Shown piece by piece: positions 47,646 through 56,436 of a DNA stretch of 64,000 nucleotides; within the stretch, counting starts at the first letter, position 1; the number at the start of each line of letters is the position of its first letter. The notes under the pieces were generated by a model, which had not been told where the DNA came from, did no database searches, and saw only the letters and a program-made list of their open reading frames with translations. This stretch comes from Clostridium fallax. Its GTDB lineage: Bacteria; Bacillota; Clostridia; Clostridiales; Clostridiaceae. Where the stretch lies: NCBI RefSeq assembly GCF_900129365.1, contig NZ_FQVM01000001.1, positions 239,281-303,280 of the forward strand, in the 5' to 3' direction. The translations under genes and the position numbers were made by a program.

Positions 47646-48383
47646 ATCTATAGCTGTATCTCTATCAACTGGAGCATCAAATTTAACTTCAAATTCCATT
47701 GGATTTATAGCTGTAGCTGAAACTAATTCTATTGGTAATTTAGCAACTGCATCAGCAACATTTTGTGCTACTGGAGCTACTGTATTATTTTGTAAATAAG
47801 TTTCATTAGCTTGATTTATGTTATTTTGTCCTGCTAATACAGCTTGTGCAGCTTCTATAGCTGTTTGAGCTTCTCTAGCTTTTCCATCTGCTAATAACTT
47901 TGCAGCTTCATTTGTTTTATCTATAACTGTTTTAAGATCTGATTGAGTTGTGAATATTGGTGTTCTTGTCCAATAAACTAATTCAGCATCTAAATATTCT
48001 TTATCTGTTTTGCATATTGAACCATTATCAAATAATGATTGAACTTTTGCAACTACTGCGTTGTATTGTTCAATGCTTTGGTTCTTTTGAACTTCATCTT
48101 GGATTTCAGCAATGATTTTCATCATTTCATCGTATCCTTTTATTTCTTTAGCTACTGGAGCTAATTCACCTAACCAAGTATTGAAATTTGCATTATCCTT
48201 GTCTGCCATTATTGCAGCATATGCTTGGTTATAGTGGTAAAGATCCTTTGCGTTTTTAGCATATGTAATAAGATCTTCTACTGTGTTCTTATTTTCTTCT
48301 GCAGCAAATGCTGTCATTGATGGTGCCATAACACCAGCCATTGAGCTCATTGCTAAGAATGCACTTAATGCTTTTTTATTCAT
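47643..48383 (-). CDS. N-terminal part of the major surface-layer-like protein, truncated by TAA
   Basis: As read, a 246-aa exported protein. Signal peptide about 1-28 (ends AFAAEE). The shared helical domain is complete (YHYN 49-52, DKEYLDAEL 127-135), followed by only the first strand of the first Ig-like domain. AGGAGG lies 7 bases before the ATG, and the promoter at 48716-48744 is close to consensus, so strong expression is expected. If the stop is real the cell secretes only the N-terminal domain. In the paralogue the same codon is TTA (DLTNY against D-stop-SNY). Confidence 0.87.
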   Translation of the reverse strand: MNKKALSAFLAMSSMAGVMAPSMTAFAAEENKNTVEDLITYAKNAKDLYHYNQAYAAIMADKDNANFNTWLGELAPVAKEIKGYDEMMKIIAEIQDEVQKNQSIEQYNAVVAKVQSLFDNGSICKTDKEYLDAELVYWTRTPIFTTQSDLKTVIDKTNEAAKLLADGKAREAQTAIEAAQAVLAGQNNINQANETYLQNNTVAPVAQNVADAVAKLPIELVSATAINPMEFEVKFDAPVDRDTAID

Positions 48384-48715
48384 ATTAATTCCTCCTGATA
48401 AAAAAATATTTAATTTAAATAATACTTTTAAACCTTTATTTTAAGTGATTTCTCACTGGTTCACTTTTTAAATCTCTATTAATTTCTAATATAATTTCAT
48501 ATAATCATTTATTTGTAATTTTATACATATTTCATAAGTTTATATAAAAACAAAAAATTACAAATATTTCTATCCATCTATATGTATTTTTGTATTTTAT
48601 AAAAATACAAAATTGTAAACTGTTTCTTTAAATCTTATTTAACAATTAGTAAATTTGTTGAAATTAATAGTATCATTAGTTTAATTAGAATATTTTGTTT
48701 TATTTACTAAGTTAT

Positions 48716-48744
48716 ATTATAGTCTTCTTGTCCAATTTTTTCAA
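48716..48744 (-). promoter_or_regulatory. strong promoter of the major surface-layer-like gene
   Basis: On the minus strand, TTGAAA (48744-48739), a 17-base spacer and TATAAT (48721-48716). Initiation near 48709 would give a leader of about 325 bases. Confidence 0.72.
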
Positions 48745-49141
48745 CTATAAATAAAGTTTATATTCTAATTTACAGAAGTTTTAACATATTTTATTTAAAA
48801 AATTTGTCTATACATACTTTACATGTATATATTTTGCATTAATTAGTACAAACTGTCAAGATGATTAACTATAATTTTTAATTGGTTATTAGTGATGATT
48901 TTACCACTATATATCTCATATTCCTTTATTTATTTTATATTTTTAAATTTGTTTCATTTTTTTACCATGAGATTGTTAATTATTAAATTAATGTTTTTTT
49001 ATATCCTTAATCTGTAAAGCTACTGTTTTTCTATATTACTTTATAATTTGTAATATTTTAGTTTTATTAATAACCTTATAGAATGGAAAATCTTTGTTAT
49101 ATTAAAATCTTTTAAAAAATATTTTTATTTTTTATTAAATA

Positions 49142-49184
49142 CAAAAAAGGAATTATAAAAATCAAATTTGATCCTTATAATTCC
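49142..49184 (-). terminator. second of two tandem terminators
   Basis: GGAATTATAA pairs with TTATAATTCC around an inner ATCAAATTTGAT palindrome, followed on the minus strand by a T-run. It backs up the terminator at 49275-49308 or ends a short unannotated RNA. Confidence 0.78.
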
Positions 49185-49274
49185 CCTATACATTTTAAAA
49201 TTTGTATATTTAATTTTAATTTTTTATATCTTTATTTTAGATTTCTATTTAATTTCCCTATAAAGTTTCCTATA

Positions 49275-49308
49275 AAGAAAAACTGTAGATAATTTAAATT
49301 ATCTACAG
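49275..49308 (-). terminator. intrinsic terminator of the orphan solute-binding protein gene
   Basis: A perfect 26-base palindrome at 49283-49308 (CTGTAGATAATTT and its complement) is followed on the minus strand by TTTTTCTTT. Confidence 0.88.
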
Positions 49309-49364
49309 CTAGTAATAATATAATCTTATTACCTAATATATTTTTTTGATATCAGGATGAATTG

Positions 49365-50372
49365 TTAACTACACCAAAGCCTTATTAGTTTTTCTTTTTC
49401 TTCAATAAAATTATTAAAGTTTTGCTTTTGTAAATTTTGTTCCTCTGCTCCTTCTATTTGGCTCTTTTCACCATCTAAAGGAGTCTGTCTATTTCTACTT
49501 TGAAGACCTAGCACCAAATCAGAAAGAATAAAATCCTCAAAAATTTTAGCTTCTGGTTTTACATCTTTCTTATTTATCACTGCAATAGTCTCTATATTAT
49601 AGATATACCTCTTTAAATCAAAATAGTCAACATTAAAATCGTCCCATTGTGCAAATAAACCATCAAAATCTGTCGTAATTGCTACCTTACACTTCTCCTC
49701 ATGTATATTTTTAGCTACTTTAGAAGAATATTGTTCAATTATTGGATTGTTAGATTTTATCTTTTTAAATATTTCTTTGGCCTGCTCTTCTCCATACCTA
49801 TTATATATATATTGTATAAACATATATCCTGCTGAAGTTGTAGCTGGATCTAATATTGAAAATTGTCCATTTGCTTCAGGTGATATTAAATAATCTATAA
49901 AATTATCTTCATTTAAGTTTAAATCTTTAGTTTTTGCCACTCCTAAATTATAAGCACTGATTCCTGTCCAATAGGTCTTCCCATTTTCCTCATCTTTAAA
50001 GCCCTCTTTTATTTTATCAAATCGCTTTGGTTTATAATCTAAAAATACGCCTTCTTTAGCTAATTCTTCAGTATCTACTATAGATTCACCAAGCCATATA
50101 TCTACCTTTTCCCTATTTTTTTCATCTTTTAAATAATTTTTAGCTAAAGTAGATGGCATCATAGTAGTTTTTATTAGTATATCTGGATATTTTTCATTAA
50201 AATAATCCATATACTCTCTTAAATATTCACCGTCTATGTCATAAACTATATTTACTACTGGCTTTTCTTTATGAACTTCTTTTTTTATTTCAGTAATTTT
50301 ATTATTACATCCCATTAAAGATGGAATCATTAATGCTGTAAATAAAAAAGGTATTACTTTTTTAAAATTCAT
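49365..50372 (-). CDS. orphan extracellular solute-binding lipoprotein (AfuA/PgtC-like)
   Basis: A 335-aa lipoprotein; lipobox SLMGC with Cys22. The fold pattern (VNIVYDIDGEYLREYMDYFNEKYPDI, LDPATTSAGYMFIQYIYNRYGEEQ) fits the iron(III)/spermidine/phosphoglycerate group of solute-binding proteins. The open frame extends to 50528. ATG at 50372 is chosen because GGAGG lies 5 bases upstream and a signal peptide begins there; the longer N-terminus is basic and unlike an export signal. No permease or ATPase is adjacent, so it may serve a distant transporter or act as a sensor protein. It is flanked by its own promoter and terminators. Confidence 0.83.
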   Translation of the reverse strand: MNFKKVIPFLFTALMIPSLMGCNNKITEIKKEVHKEKPVVNIVYDIDGEYLREYMDYFNEKYPDILIKTTMMPSTLAKNYLKDEKNREKVDIWLGESIVDTEELAKEGVFLDYKPKRFDKIKEGFKDEENGKTYWTGISAYNLGVAKTKDLNLNEDNFIDYLISPEANGQFSILDPATTSAGYMFIQYIYNRYGEEQAKEIFKKIKSNNPIIEQYSSKVAKNIHEEKCKVAITTDFDGLFAQWDDFNVDYFDLKRYIYNIETIAVINKKDVKPEAKIFEDFILSDLVLGLQSRNRQTPLDGEKSQIEGAEEQNLQKQNFNNFIEEKEKLIRLWCS

Positions 50373-50426
50373 GGTTTCCTCCATTAGTTGAATTTCTATC
50401 TGCATATGTATTTTACAGTTAACTTT

Positions 50427-50456
50427 ATAATACAATAATATACTTTTTATATTCAA
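50427..50456 (-). promoter_or_regulatory. possible promoter of the orphan solute-binding protein gene
   Basis: On the minus strand, TTGAAT (50456-50451), an 18-base spacer and TATTAT (50432-50427); leader about 50 bases. Confidence 0.45.
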
Positions 50457-50810
50457 GTATTTTAAGAGTTTATATTTATTTTGATTTTTATTATTAAATG
50501 CTTTAAATATTTTTTTCTTTAAGTTCATAAATATTTAATTAATTTACATTCTATTTAGGCCTCTTAAATTTTATGTTTTGTAAGTCACATATGTATTTTT
50601 GCAAAAAATATAAGTTTTTTTGCATTTTATGTTAAGTTTTCTTTTTTTTCTCCGATGATTTATTAGGGCATATTTTTCAAATAAATTTTACAAACTTTTA
50701 ATGTTATAAAATTTATAATGAAAAAAATATGTTTAGGAAACTACTTATAATTTCTACATTCAAAATTTTTAAATTCAAAATTATAATCCTTTTTAGTTAC
50801 TACCAAAACT

Positions 50811-50853
50811 AAAAAACTAGACTACTTAAATCTTTTAGTTTTAAGTAGTCTAG
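50811..50853 (-). terminator. intrinsic terminator of the SpaA-type protein gene
   Basis: A 14-bp stem, CTAGACTACTTAAA with TTTAAGTAGTCTAG, followed on the minus strand by six T residues. Confidence 0.88.
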
Positions 50854-50945
50854 CAACAGATTATTTTTAACTTATAATTCTTACTTGAAAATATATTATG
50901 ACCTAATATATTTTATATGTGCTTTTTTAAATTATATTTTATCAT

Positions 50946-52682
50946 TCAGGATTTTCTATAGATCATTACCCCTATACACATACACATTAATGCTATAACT
51001 AGTATTGGTATAGAATCTATAGAAGATCCTGTTTTTATTATTCTATGGCTTTTCATAGTTTTTTCTTTATAATTATTTTTATAATTATTATCTTTTAAAT
51101 TAGTTTTACTTAAATTCTCTAAATTATATTCTTTACTTTTTTCTATATTAGATTTACTATCTAAATCTTTTTTATGTAAAATTACCATACTTTGTGGCTT
51201 TTCTTCATTATCTTCTATAATAGTTTCTTTTTGATTTTCTATATTATATTCTTTTTTCTCTTTCTTATCTTTTACAATAATCTCTTTAGTCTTGTTTTCC
51301 CCAGAAATTATAATAATTTCTATAACTCCATTATATTTTTCATATCCTTCTGGAGCTTTATATTCAATGATTTTGTATCTCCCTGATTTTAAATATAAAC
51401 TTGCAACTCCATTTTTATCTGTTACTAACTCCTTAATCTCTGTACCATCTTTTTTTTCTATTTTAAATATTGCTCTTTTTAAAGGCTTATTAATATCAGC
51501 TACATCTACCTTCTTTATTTCAAGTTTACATAGGTCTAGTTTATTTTGAAAGCTAATTTCTAAAGACTTATCTTCATCTTCACCTACATTTATAAAAAAA
51601 GACTTCTTCTCATTAGATTTTAAATAGCCTTTTGGAGCCATTCTTTCTGATATTGTATATTCCCCATCACCTAAAAAGAATTCACAGACTCCTTTATATG
51701 GTATGGTTACAGTTTTTATAACTTTTTCACTCTTTTTTGAATATATATCAAAAACTCCTCCATCTAAATTTTTATTATTTAAATCTACTAAATTTACTAT
51801 AATCTTTCTTTTATCTTCATAATTAGGTTTTATGTTTATATTTTCTAAATTATTTTTAATAATTATATTGTAATTTTCCTCTCCTAAAAGAATATTAAAC
51901 TTCACTTCATTCTTTAGCTTTTCATATCCCTTTGGCGCCTTAGTTTCTATAAGTTTATACGGTCCTGATTTAAGCCTTACTTCACTTATTCCATATTTAT
52001 TTGTCGTTAATTTTATAGGATTTCCATAACTATCTAATACATATTTACCAGTTAAATCTTTTATTTTAAATTCAGCACCATTTAATTTTATATTTGAATT
52101 TTTAGAGTCTAATCCTAATATTTTTACATTACAATTATCAGCATAGTCCTCTACTTTAACTTTTAAAGGTGATACTTTATTCTCTAACTTTATAACTATA
52201 CTTTTTGTTTCATTGCTTAATAAATATCCCTTTGGTGCTATAAGTTCTTTTATCTTATAATTACCTAAAGGAAGTTTACATTTTCCTATACCATTTTTAT
52301 TGGTAGTTATTTCTGTAATTAATTTTTCTCTTAAAGCTCCATTTTTATATTCTTCCTTATAAATTCCAAAAACTGCTCCCATTAGTTTTTTATCATTATT
52401 TTCCTTATCAACTTTTGTTATAACCAAATTACCCTTTGCCTTTATATAATCCTTTTCATTATTTAATATTTTTAAATTATTATCTTTAGAATTTTTTACT
52501 GAATTATTCTTATTATTTTCTAATGTACTTTTTATGTTATATTTATTCTTTAAAATGTTTAAATTATTCCTCTGATTTTTGTTTTCTACTGCTAAAACTT
52601 TATATGAATCAACGGATATAAATAAACTAAAAAAGAAAATAATAATAACCATAAAATGAGTAATAGAAAGCTTTTTACCCAT
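50946..52682 (-). CDS. SpaA-type surface protein with four prealbumin-like repeats
   Basis: 578 aa. Signal peptide about 1-32. An Asn/Lys-rich segment leads into four SpaA/Cna-B-like units. Each has an AxFxI-type core strand and ends in a Glu-bearing motif (YKIKELIAPKGY, YKLIETKAPKGY, YTISERMAPKGY, YKIIEYKAPEGY). Lys in KVD or equivalent at the unit start plus that Glu is the arrangement for intramolecular isopeptide bonds. The C-terminus has RIIKTGSS, a hydrophobic segment and a final RKS, resembling a sortase signal in which LPxTG has become IIKTG. No sortase is encoded nearby. It is probably wall-anchored or membrane-retained; an adhesin role is inferred. Confidence 0.85.
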   Translation of the reverse strand: MGKKLSITHFMVIIIFFFSLFISVDSYKVLAVENKNQRNNLNILKNKYNIKSTLENNKNNSVKNSKDNNLKILNNEKDYIKAKGNLVITKVDKENNDKKLMGAVFGIYKEEYKNGALREKLITEITTNKNGIGKCKLPLGNYKIKELIAPKGYLLSNETKSIVIKLENKVSPLKVKVEDYADNCNVKILGLDSKNSNIKLNGAEFKIKDLTGKYVLDSYGNPIKLTTNKYGISEVRLKSGPYKLIETKAPKGYEKLKNEVKFNILLGEENYNIIIKNNLENINIKPNYEDKRKIIVNLVDLNNKNLDGGVFDIYSKKSEKVIKTVTIPYKGVCEFFLGDGEYTISERMAPKGYLKSNEKKSFFINVGEDEDKSLEISFQNKLDLCKLEIKKVDVADINKPLKRAIFKIEKKDGTEIKELVTDKNGVASLYLKSGRYKIIEYKAPEGYEKYNGVIEIIIISGENKTKEIIVKDKKEKKEYNIENQKETIIEDNEEKPQSMVILHKKDLDSKSNIEKSKEYNLENLSKTNLKDNNYKNNYKEKTMKSHRIIKTGSSIDSIPILVIALMCMCIGVMIYRKS

Positions 52683-53202
52683 AATTTTATCCCCCTTTAG
52701 TAAAAATAAACGGCCTTATAATATCTACTAACTAAAGCACATCCTATAAATTGCTAAAGCTCAGTTTAACATACTTATATTTTCTTATAAAATCTCTTTA
52801 TATATATGATTTTATAAAAGAATATAACCAATTAAACATTACTTGTAATTTCTTATATTTTCTCATCTTACTTCAATATTTCTAAAATTTAAAAGTCACA
52901 TTAAAAATTTATTGATATAGCTTCTAAAATATAGAGGTTTTTTGTCATAAAATCTATTTTTCTTTTAATTTTTACTAAAAATATACTTTATTTACGGAAA
53001 TTTAATTAAATGTTATTTAAATATTATTTAAATTTATTTGTAATATAAAAATAAATATCTCCATATGTAAAATGTATTTTTACATATGAAGATATTTTAG
53101 TTTATATCTTAATTTTCTATTTCTTCTATAGTTCTTTTTAGAAATTAAATTATAAAAGAAAATATATTAAGGTTTTTATTTAATTTAGAAATTATATATT
53201 TT
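52683..53202. other. intergenic region upstream of the SpaA-type gene
   Basis: About 520 bases: the terminator at 53048-53096 and a long AT-rich stretch. No confident promoter, gene or known RNA is seen. Confidence 0.5.
53048..53096 (-). terminator. terminator of the acylation operon
   Basis: AATATCT-CATATGTAAA pairs with TTTACATATG-AGATATT (one mismatch), followed on the minus strand by TATTTTTAT. Confidence 0.8.
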
Positions 53203-54447
53203 TTATGATATGTAACTTATAGAATCATCTTGAAAGAATGTATTTCCATTATATAAAACTAAAGAATCTGTTATTCCTTCTTCATCTATAAGCTTATCTA
53301 CATCATCCATGTAATATCTTAAATCTACCATTAATATTTCACTAAAATCTTCTGTTAAAAATGGTATCATAGAATTTGCGTAAGAATCTTTAAATACTAT
53401 TAATTTTCTATCGCTATCACTTAAAGTTTTTATTCTTACTAAAGAATGATTTCCCCCTAAAAATATCCCATATTTATCCTTTTTGTTCAGGAAGCATGTA
53501 TCATATAAAGAAGAAGTTTTTTTATTTTCCTCTATATAATCTATTAAAATATCTTTGTCTTCCTTTGGAAGATATATATTTATATCGTCTCCCTTTATTC
53601 CTCTAAATCCACCCCTAGAATAAGATGTTCCATAAAAATTATCTGTAACCTTTAATATATTATAATTATCTTCATCCTTTAAAGAAAGCTTTGCTACTTT
53701 TTCAAAACTTTTATATCCATAATAAGCTCCTTTAGTTGTCCAATGATGATCTGTTTTATAATATATATCCTTATCTTTATTACTTAGTAATTCATTATAA
53801 GTATCAACCCATATATAATCTTTTATGCTATCTTTTACTTCATTAATATAATCTAGCTGCCCTATAACAGGAGCATTTTTAGGTAATTTTTCTTTTATGA
53901 TTTCATAACTATTTGGTACTATCATTATATATTTATTTATATTTTTAAATTTTTCGCTGAATCTATTTAAAGCATCTATCTTCTCTTTTGTTTCTTCTTC
54001 TTTAGGTTTTTTAAACTTTTGAAATAAATATCCTTCTTTTCCCAGAAAAACATCATTGCTTTCCTTTTTCCCTAATAACTTATCTACCTCAGATTTTATA
54101 CTTATCCAAGTGTTTCTTAATAAAAATTGATCTGATATATATTTTTCATATTTTTTAGTAAACCTATTTTCTTCTAAGGATTCTAAGGAAAATTTAGGCC
54201 TTTGTTGAAGCTTTTTATTCTCTTCTTCTGAAAAATCCTTAGATGGAGTTATAATATTTACTATAAATATAAATCCAACAAAAAATATAAATAGAAGCAT
54301 TAATGTAATTTTATATATATGCTTATTTTTAGCATTATTTTTATACTTTAAATTTTTAGCTTTTATATTACCCTTAATCAAATTTTCAATTTCTTTATTT
54401 TTACTTAATTTAATATCTTTTATTTTATTATTTTCCTTGCTTTCCAT
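53203..54447 (-). CDS. DHHW/AlgJ-like SGNH-type acyltransferase
   Basis: 414 aa. A Lys/Asn-rich cytoplasmic start, one membrane segment (about 47-68), then an extracytoplasmic domain. Catalytic-type motifs are TDHHWTTKGAYYGY (Asp/His near residue 234) and VFKDSYANSMIPFL (Ser near 352), the DHHW-family order also found in AlgJ/AlgX. It is 12 bases downstream of an MBOAT gene, which would feed it acyl groups. Last gene of a four-gene unit. Likely O-acetylates an extracellular polymer; the target is unknown. Confidence 0.85.
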   Translation of the reverse strand: MESKENNKIKDIKLSKNKEIENLIKGNIKAKNLKYKNNAKNKHIYKITLMLLFIFFVGFIFIVNIITPSKDFSEEENKKLQQRPKFSLESLEENRFTKKYEKYISDQFLLRNTWISIKSEVDKLLGKKESNDVFLGKEGYLFQKFKKPKEEETKEKIDALNRFSEKFKNINKYIMIVPNSYEIIKEKLPKNAPVIGQLDYINEVKDSIKDYIWVDTYNELLSNKDKDIYYKTDHHWTTKGAYYGYKSFEKVAKLSLKDEDNYNILKVTDNFYGTSYSRGGFRGIKGDDINIYLPKEDKDILIDYIEENKKTSSLYDTCFLNKKDKYGIFLGGNHSLVRIKTLSDSDRKLIVFKDSYANSMIPFLTEDFSEILMVDLRYYMDDVDKLIDEEGITDSLVLYNGNTFFQDDSISYIS

Positions 54448-54459
54448 AGTTCTATCCCC

Positions 54460-55866
54460 CTAGAATCTAAAGTATAAAAAAGGATTATAGCTTTCATTAA
54501 CTAAATATGCCGTAGAAAAAAATAATATAGACATATTTGTTATAGCTAAAATAACCTGACCCTTTTCCTCTAAGTTTTCTTTTAATTTTTCATATACTTT
54601 TTTTACTATAGGTGTTGAACATACAATCAATATAATAAATAAAATTAAATTAGTTGTTAGATAATACATAGCCTTACTATCTATAATATGATTTCCGTTT
54701 ATTCCAAACATAACTTTTATATAAGATAAACCTTTAGCTATACTTTGAAAATCAAAAAATACCCATCCTACAATTACTATAATCATAGTATATATGTGAG
54801 ATATTGTTTTTCCTAACTTGTCTAAAATTCTTCCTAAGAAAAGTTTTTCTAAAAATATTATTAATCCAAAATAAAGTCCCCAAACTATAAAGTTCCAATT
54901 AGCACCATGCCAAAATCCTGTTAAAAACCACACTATAAAGAGATTTCTACATTGAATTAATAATCCTTTCCTATTTCCTCCTAAAGGAATATATATATAT
55001 TCTCTAAACCAACTTCCTAATGATATATGCCACCTTCTCCAAAATTCTGTAGCACTTTTTGATATATAAGGATAATTAAAGTTTTCATTAAAGTGAAAAC
55101 CAAACATTTTTCCAAGGCCTATTGCCATATCTGAATAACCACTAAAATCAAAATATATTTGAAAAGTAAAAGCTATAATTCCTATCCAAGCACTCAAAAT
55201 AGAAAGCTCATTTATTTCTAAAGCTTTAATGCTTGTCCAAACTAATGCGATATTATTTGCAAGTAAAACTTTCTTACCAAGCCCTACTACAAATCTTTCT
55301 ATTCCATTTGAAAAATCATCAATGTTTTCTTTTCTAATTTTTAGTTCCTTTGCAACATCTGAATATTTTACAATAGGTCCAGCTACAAGCTGTGGAAACA
55401 TTGTAACATATGCACCAAAGGCTATAATATTTCTTTGCGCCTTTACTTTATTTAAATAAACATCAACTACATATGATAAAGTTTGAAAAGTATAAAAGGA
55501 TATTCCTACTGGCAATGGTAATCTTTCATATTCCATATGTAACCCAAATATATTATTTATATTTTCTATAAAGAAACCAAAATATTTAAAGAACCCTAAA
55601 AGTCCAAGGTTTATTATTACTGCAAATACCAGTAAATTTCTCTTTATAATCTTTCTTTTATTATTTTTTTGAATTAAAATACCTATTATGTAATCAAAAA
55701 TAGTGGTGAAAATCATTATTATTATGTACTTAGGTTCTCCCCATCCATAAAATATTAAACTTGCCACTAATATTATAAAGTTTCTTAAAGACTTAGGTGA
55801 TAAATAATAAACCAATAATGTTATTGGCATAAACATAAATATAAATATCAAACTGCTAAATACCAC
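54460..55866 (-). CDS. MBOAT O-acyltransferase (AlgI-like), second copy
   Basis: 468 aa, multi-pass. Family blocks GISFYTFQTLSYVVDVY, FWRRWHISLGSWFREYIYIPLGG and the active-site His in GFWHGANWNF (near residue 320) are present, and the protein ends in FLYFRF as AlgI/DltB proteins do. GTG start with AGGGAG upstream. It is related to, but clearly distinct from, the MBOAT encoded at 30392-31771. Its neighbours (DHHW protein, DUF4358-like lipoprotein, SGNH hydrolase) form a complete transmembrane acylation cassette. Confidence 0.92.
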   Translation of the reverse strand: MVFSSLIFIFMFMPITLLVYYLSPKSLRNFIILVASLIFYGWGEPKYIIIMIFTTIFDYIIGILIQKNNKRKIIKRNLLVFAVIINLGLLGFFKYFGFFIENINNIFGLHMEYERLPLPVGISFYTFQTLSYVVDVYLNKVKAQRNIIAFGAYVTMFPQLVAGPIVKYSDVAKELKIRKENIDDFSNGIERFVVGLGKKVLLANNIALVWTSIKALEINELSILSAWIGIIAFTFQIYFDFSGYSDMAIGLGKMFGFHFNENFNYPYISKSATEFWRRWHISLGSWFREYIYIPLGGNRKGLLIQCRNLFIVWFLTGFWHGANWNFIVWGLYFGLIIFLEKLFLGRILDKLGKTISHIYTMIIVIVGWVFFDFQSIAKGLSYIKVMFGINGNHIIDSKAMYYLTTNLILFIILIVCSTPIVKKVYEKLKENLEEKGQVILAITNMSILFFSTAYLVNESYNPFLYFRF

Positions 55867-55902
55867 TTTTTTTTCACTCCCTAAAAATTTAATCCTTAGT
55901 AA

Positions 55903-56376
55903 TTAAAATTGCTTTTTTATATTTTTAATTAGTTCTTCTTCATTTTCTGTAATTATCATAACCACATAATTTCCTTTATGAAATAATATATGGTTTTCTA
56001 TTAAACTATATTGCTTAGGAGCATAGTCTTTAAAAGCCTCTTTTTGTTTTTCTATTCTATTTTCAATTTTCTCATTTATTTCTTCTATAAAATCTTGGTC
56101 TTTACATTTTGCTATAAGGATTTCTGTTACATCCATATTAGAAGATGGTAAATATAACTGAAACTCCTCTAATTTAGATGGATCTATTCTATAGTATTTT
56201 CTTAAAGCCAATTTATCCCCTTTTTTAAGACTATCTAAATTAACTTTGTCACTAATTGACGCCACAATATTTTCTACTTTAGGATTTTTATTTTTTAAAA
56301 TATTGCATCCTAAAAAAACATTTATAACAAATATCAAAATTAAAAATGTTAAAAACAACTTTTTCTTTACTCTCAT
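55903..56376 (-). CDS. DUF4358-like lipoprotein
   Basis: 157 aa. Signal peptide with lipobox FLGC (Cys24). The mature part has KLALRKYYRIDPSKLEEFQLY and a final MIITENEEELI, the pattern of DUF4358 lipoproteins of Firmicutes, whose function is unknown. Such proteins recur beside MBOAT/SGNH genes. It is co-transcribed here, 36 bases upstream of the MBOAT gene. A helper role in the acylation machine is inferred from context only. Confidence 0.75.
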   Translation of the reverse strand: MRVKKKLFLTFLILIFVINVFLGCNILKNKNPKVENIVASISDKVNLDSLKKGDKLALRKYYRIDPSKLEEFQLYLPSSNMDVTEILIAKCKDQDFIEEINEKIENRIEKQKEAFKDYAPKQYSLIENHILFHKGNYVVMIITENEEELIKNIKKQF

Positions 56377-56436
56377 TTTTATCTCCTAATTTATCACTTG
56401 TAAAATTTAAATGAACTTGTTAGTTAAAGGATTTTG

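Larger units (their letters stand above)
48384..49364. other. long leader and promoter region of the major surface-layer-like gene
   Basis: About 980 bases without a gene. From right to left it holds two tandem terminators (49275-49308 and 49142-49184), an unassigned AT-rich stretch, a promoter (48716-48744) and a leader of about 325 bases. The leader contains a hairpin at 48591-48609 (TGTATTTT with AAAATACA). It also has two competing partners for AAGTGA: 48443-48448 can pair within 48453-48457 or with 48461-48466. The roles of these structures are unknown; long structured leaders often stabilise abundant surface-protein mRNAs. Confidence 0.6.
50373..50945. other. intergenic region upstream of the orphan solute-binding protein gene
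   Basis: Contains the promoter at 50427-50456 and the terminator at 50811-50853. The rest is AT-rich, with no gene or riboswitch that I can recognise. Confidence 0.55.

Noticed and set aside
32938..48383. SLH, CWB2 or LysM anchoring domains in the four surface proteins
   Set aside because: None of their motifs could be found; the common N-terminal domain is different and all-helical.
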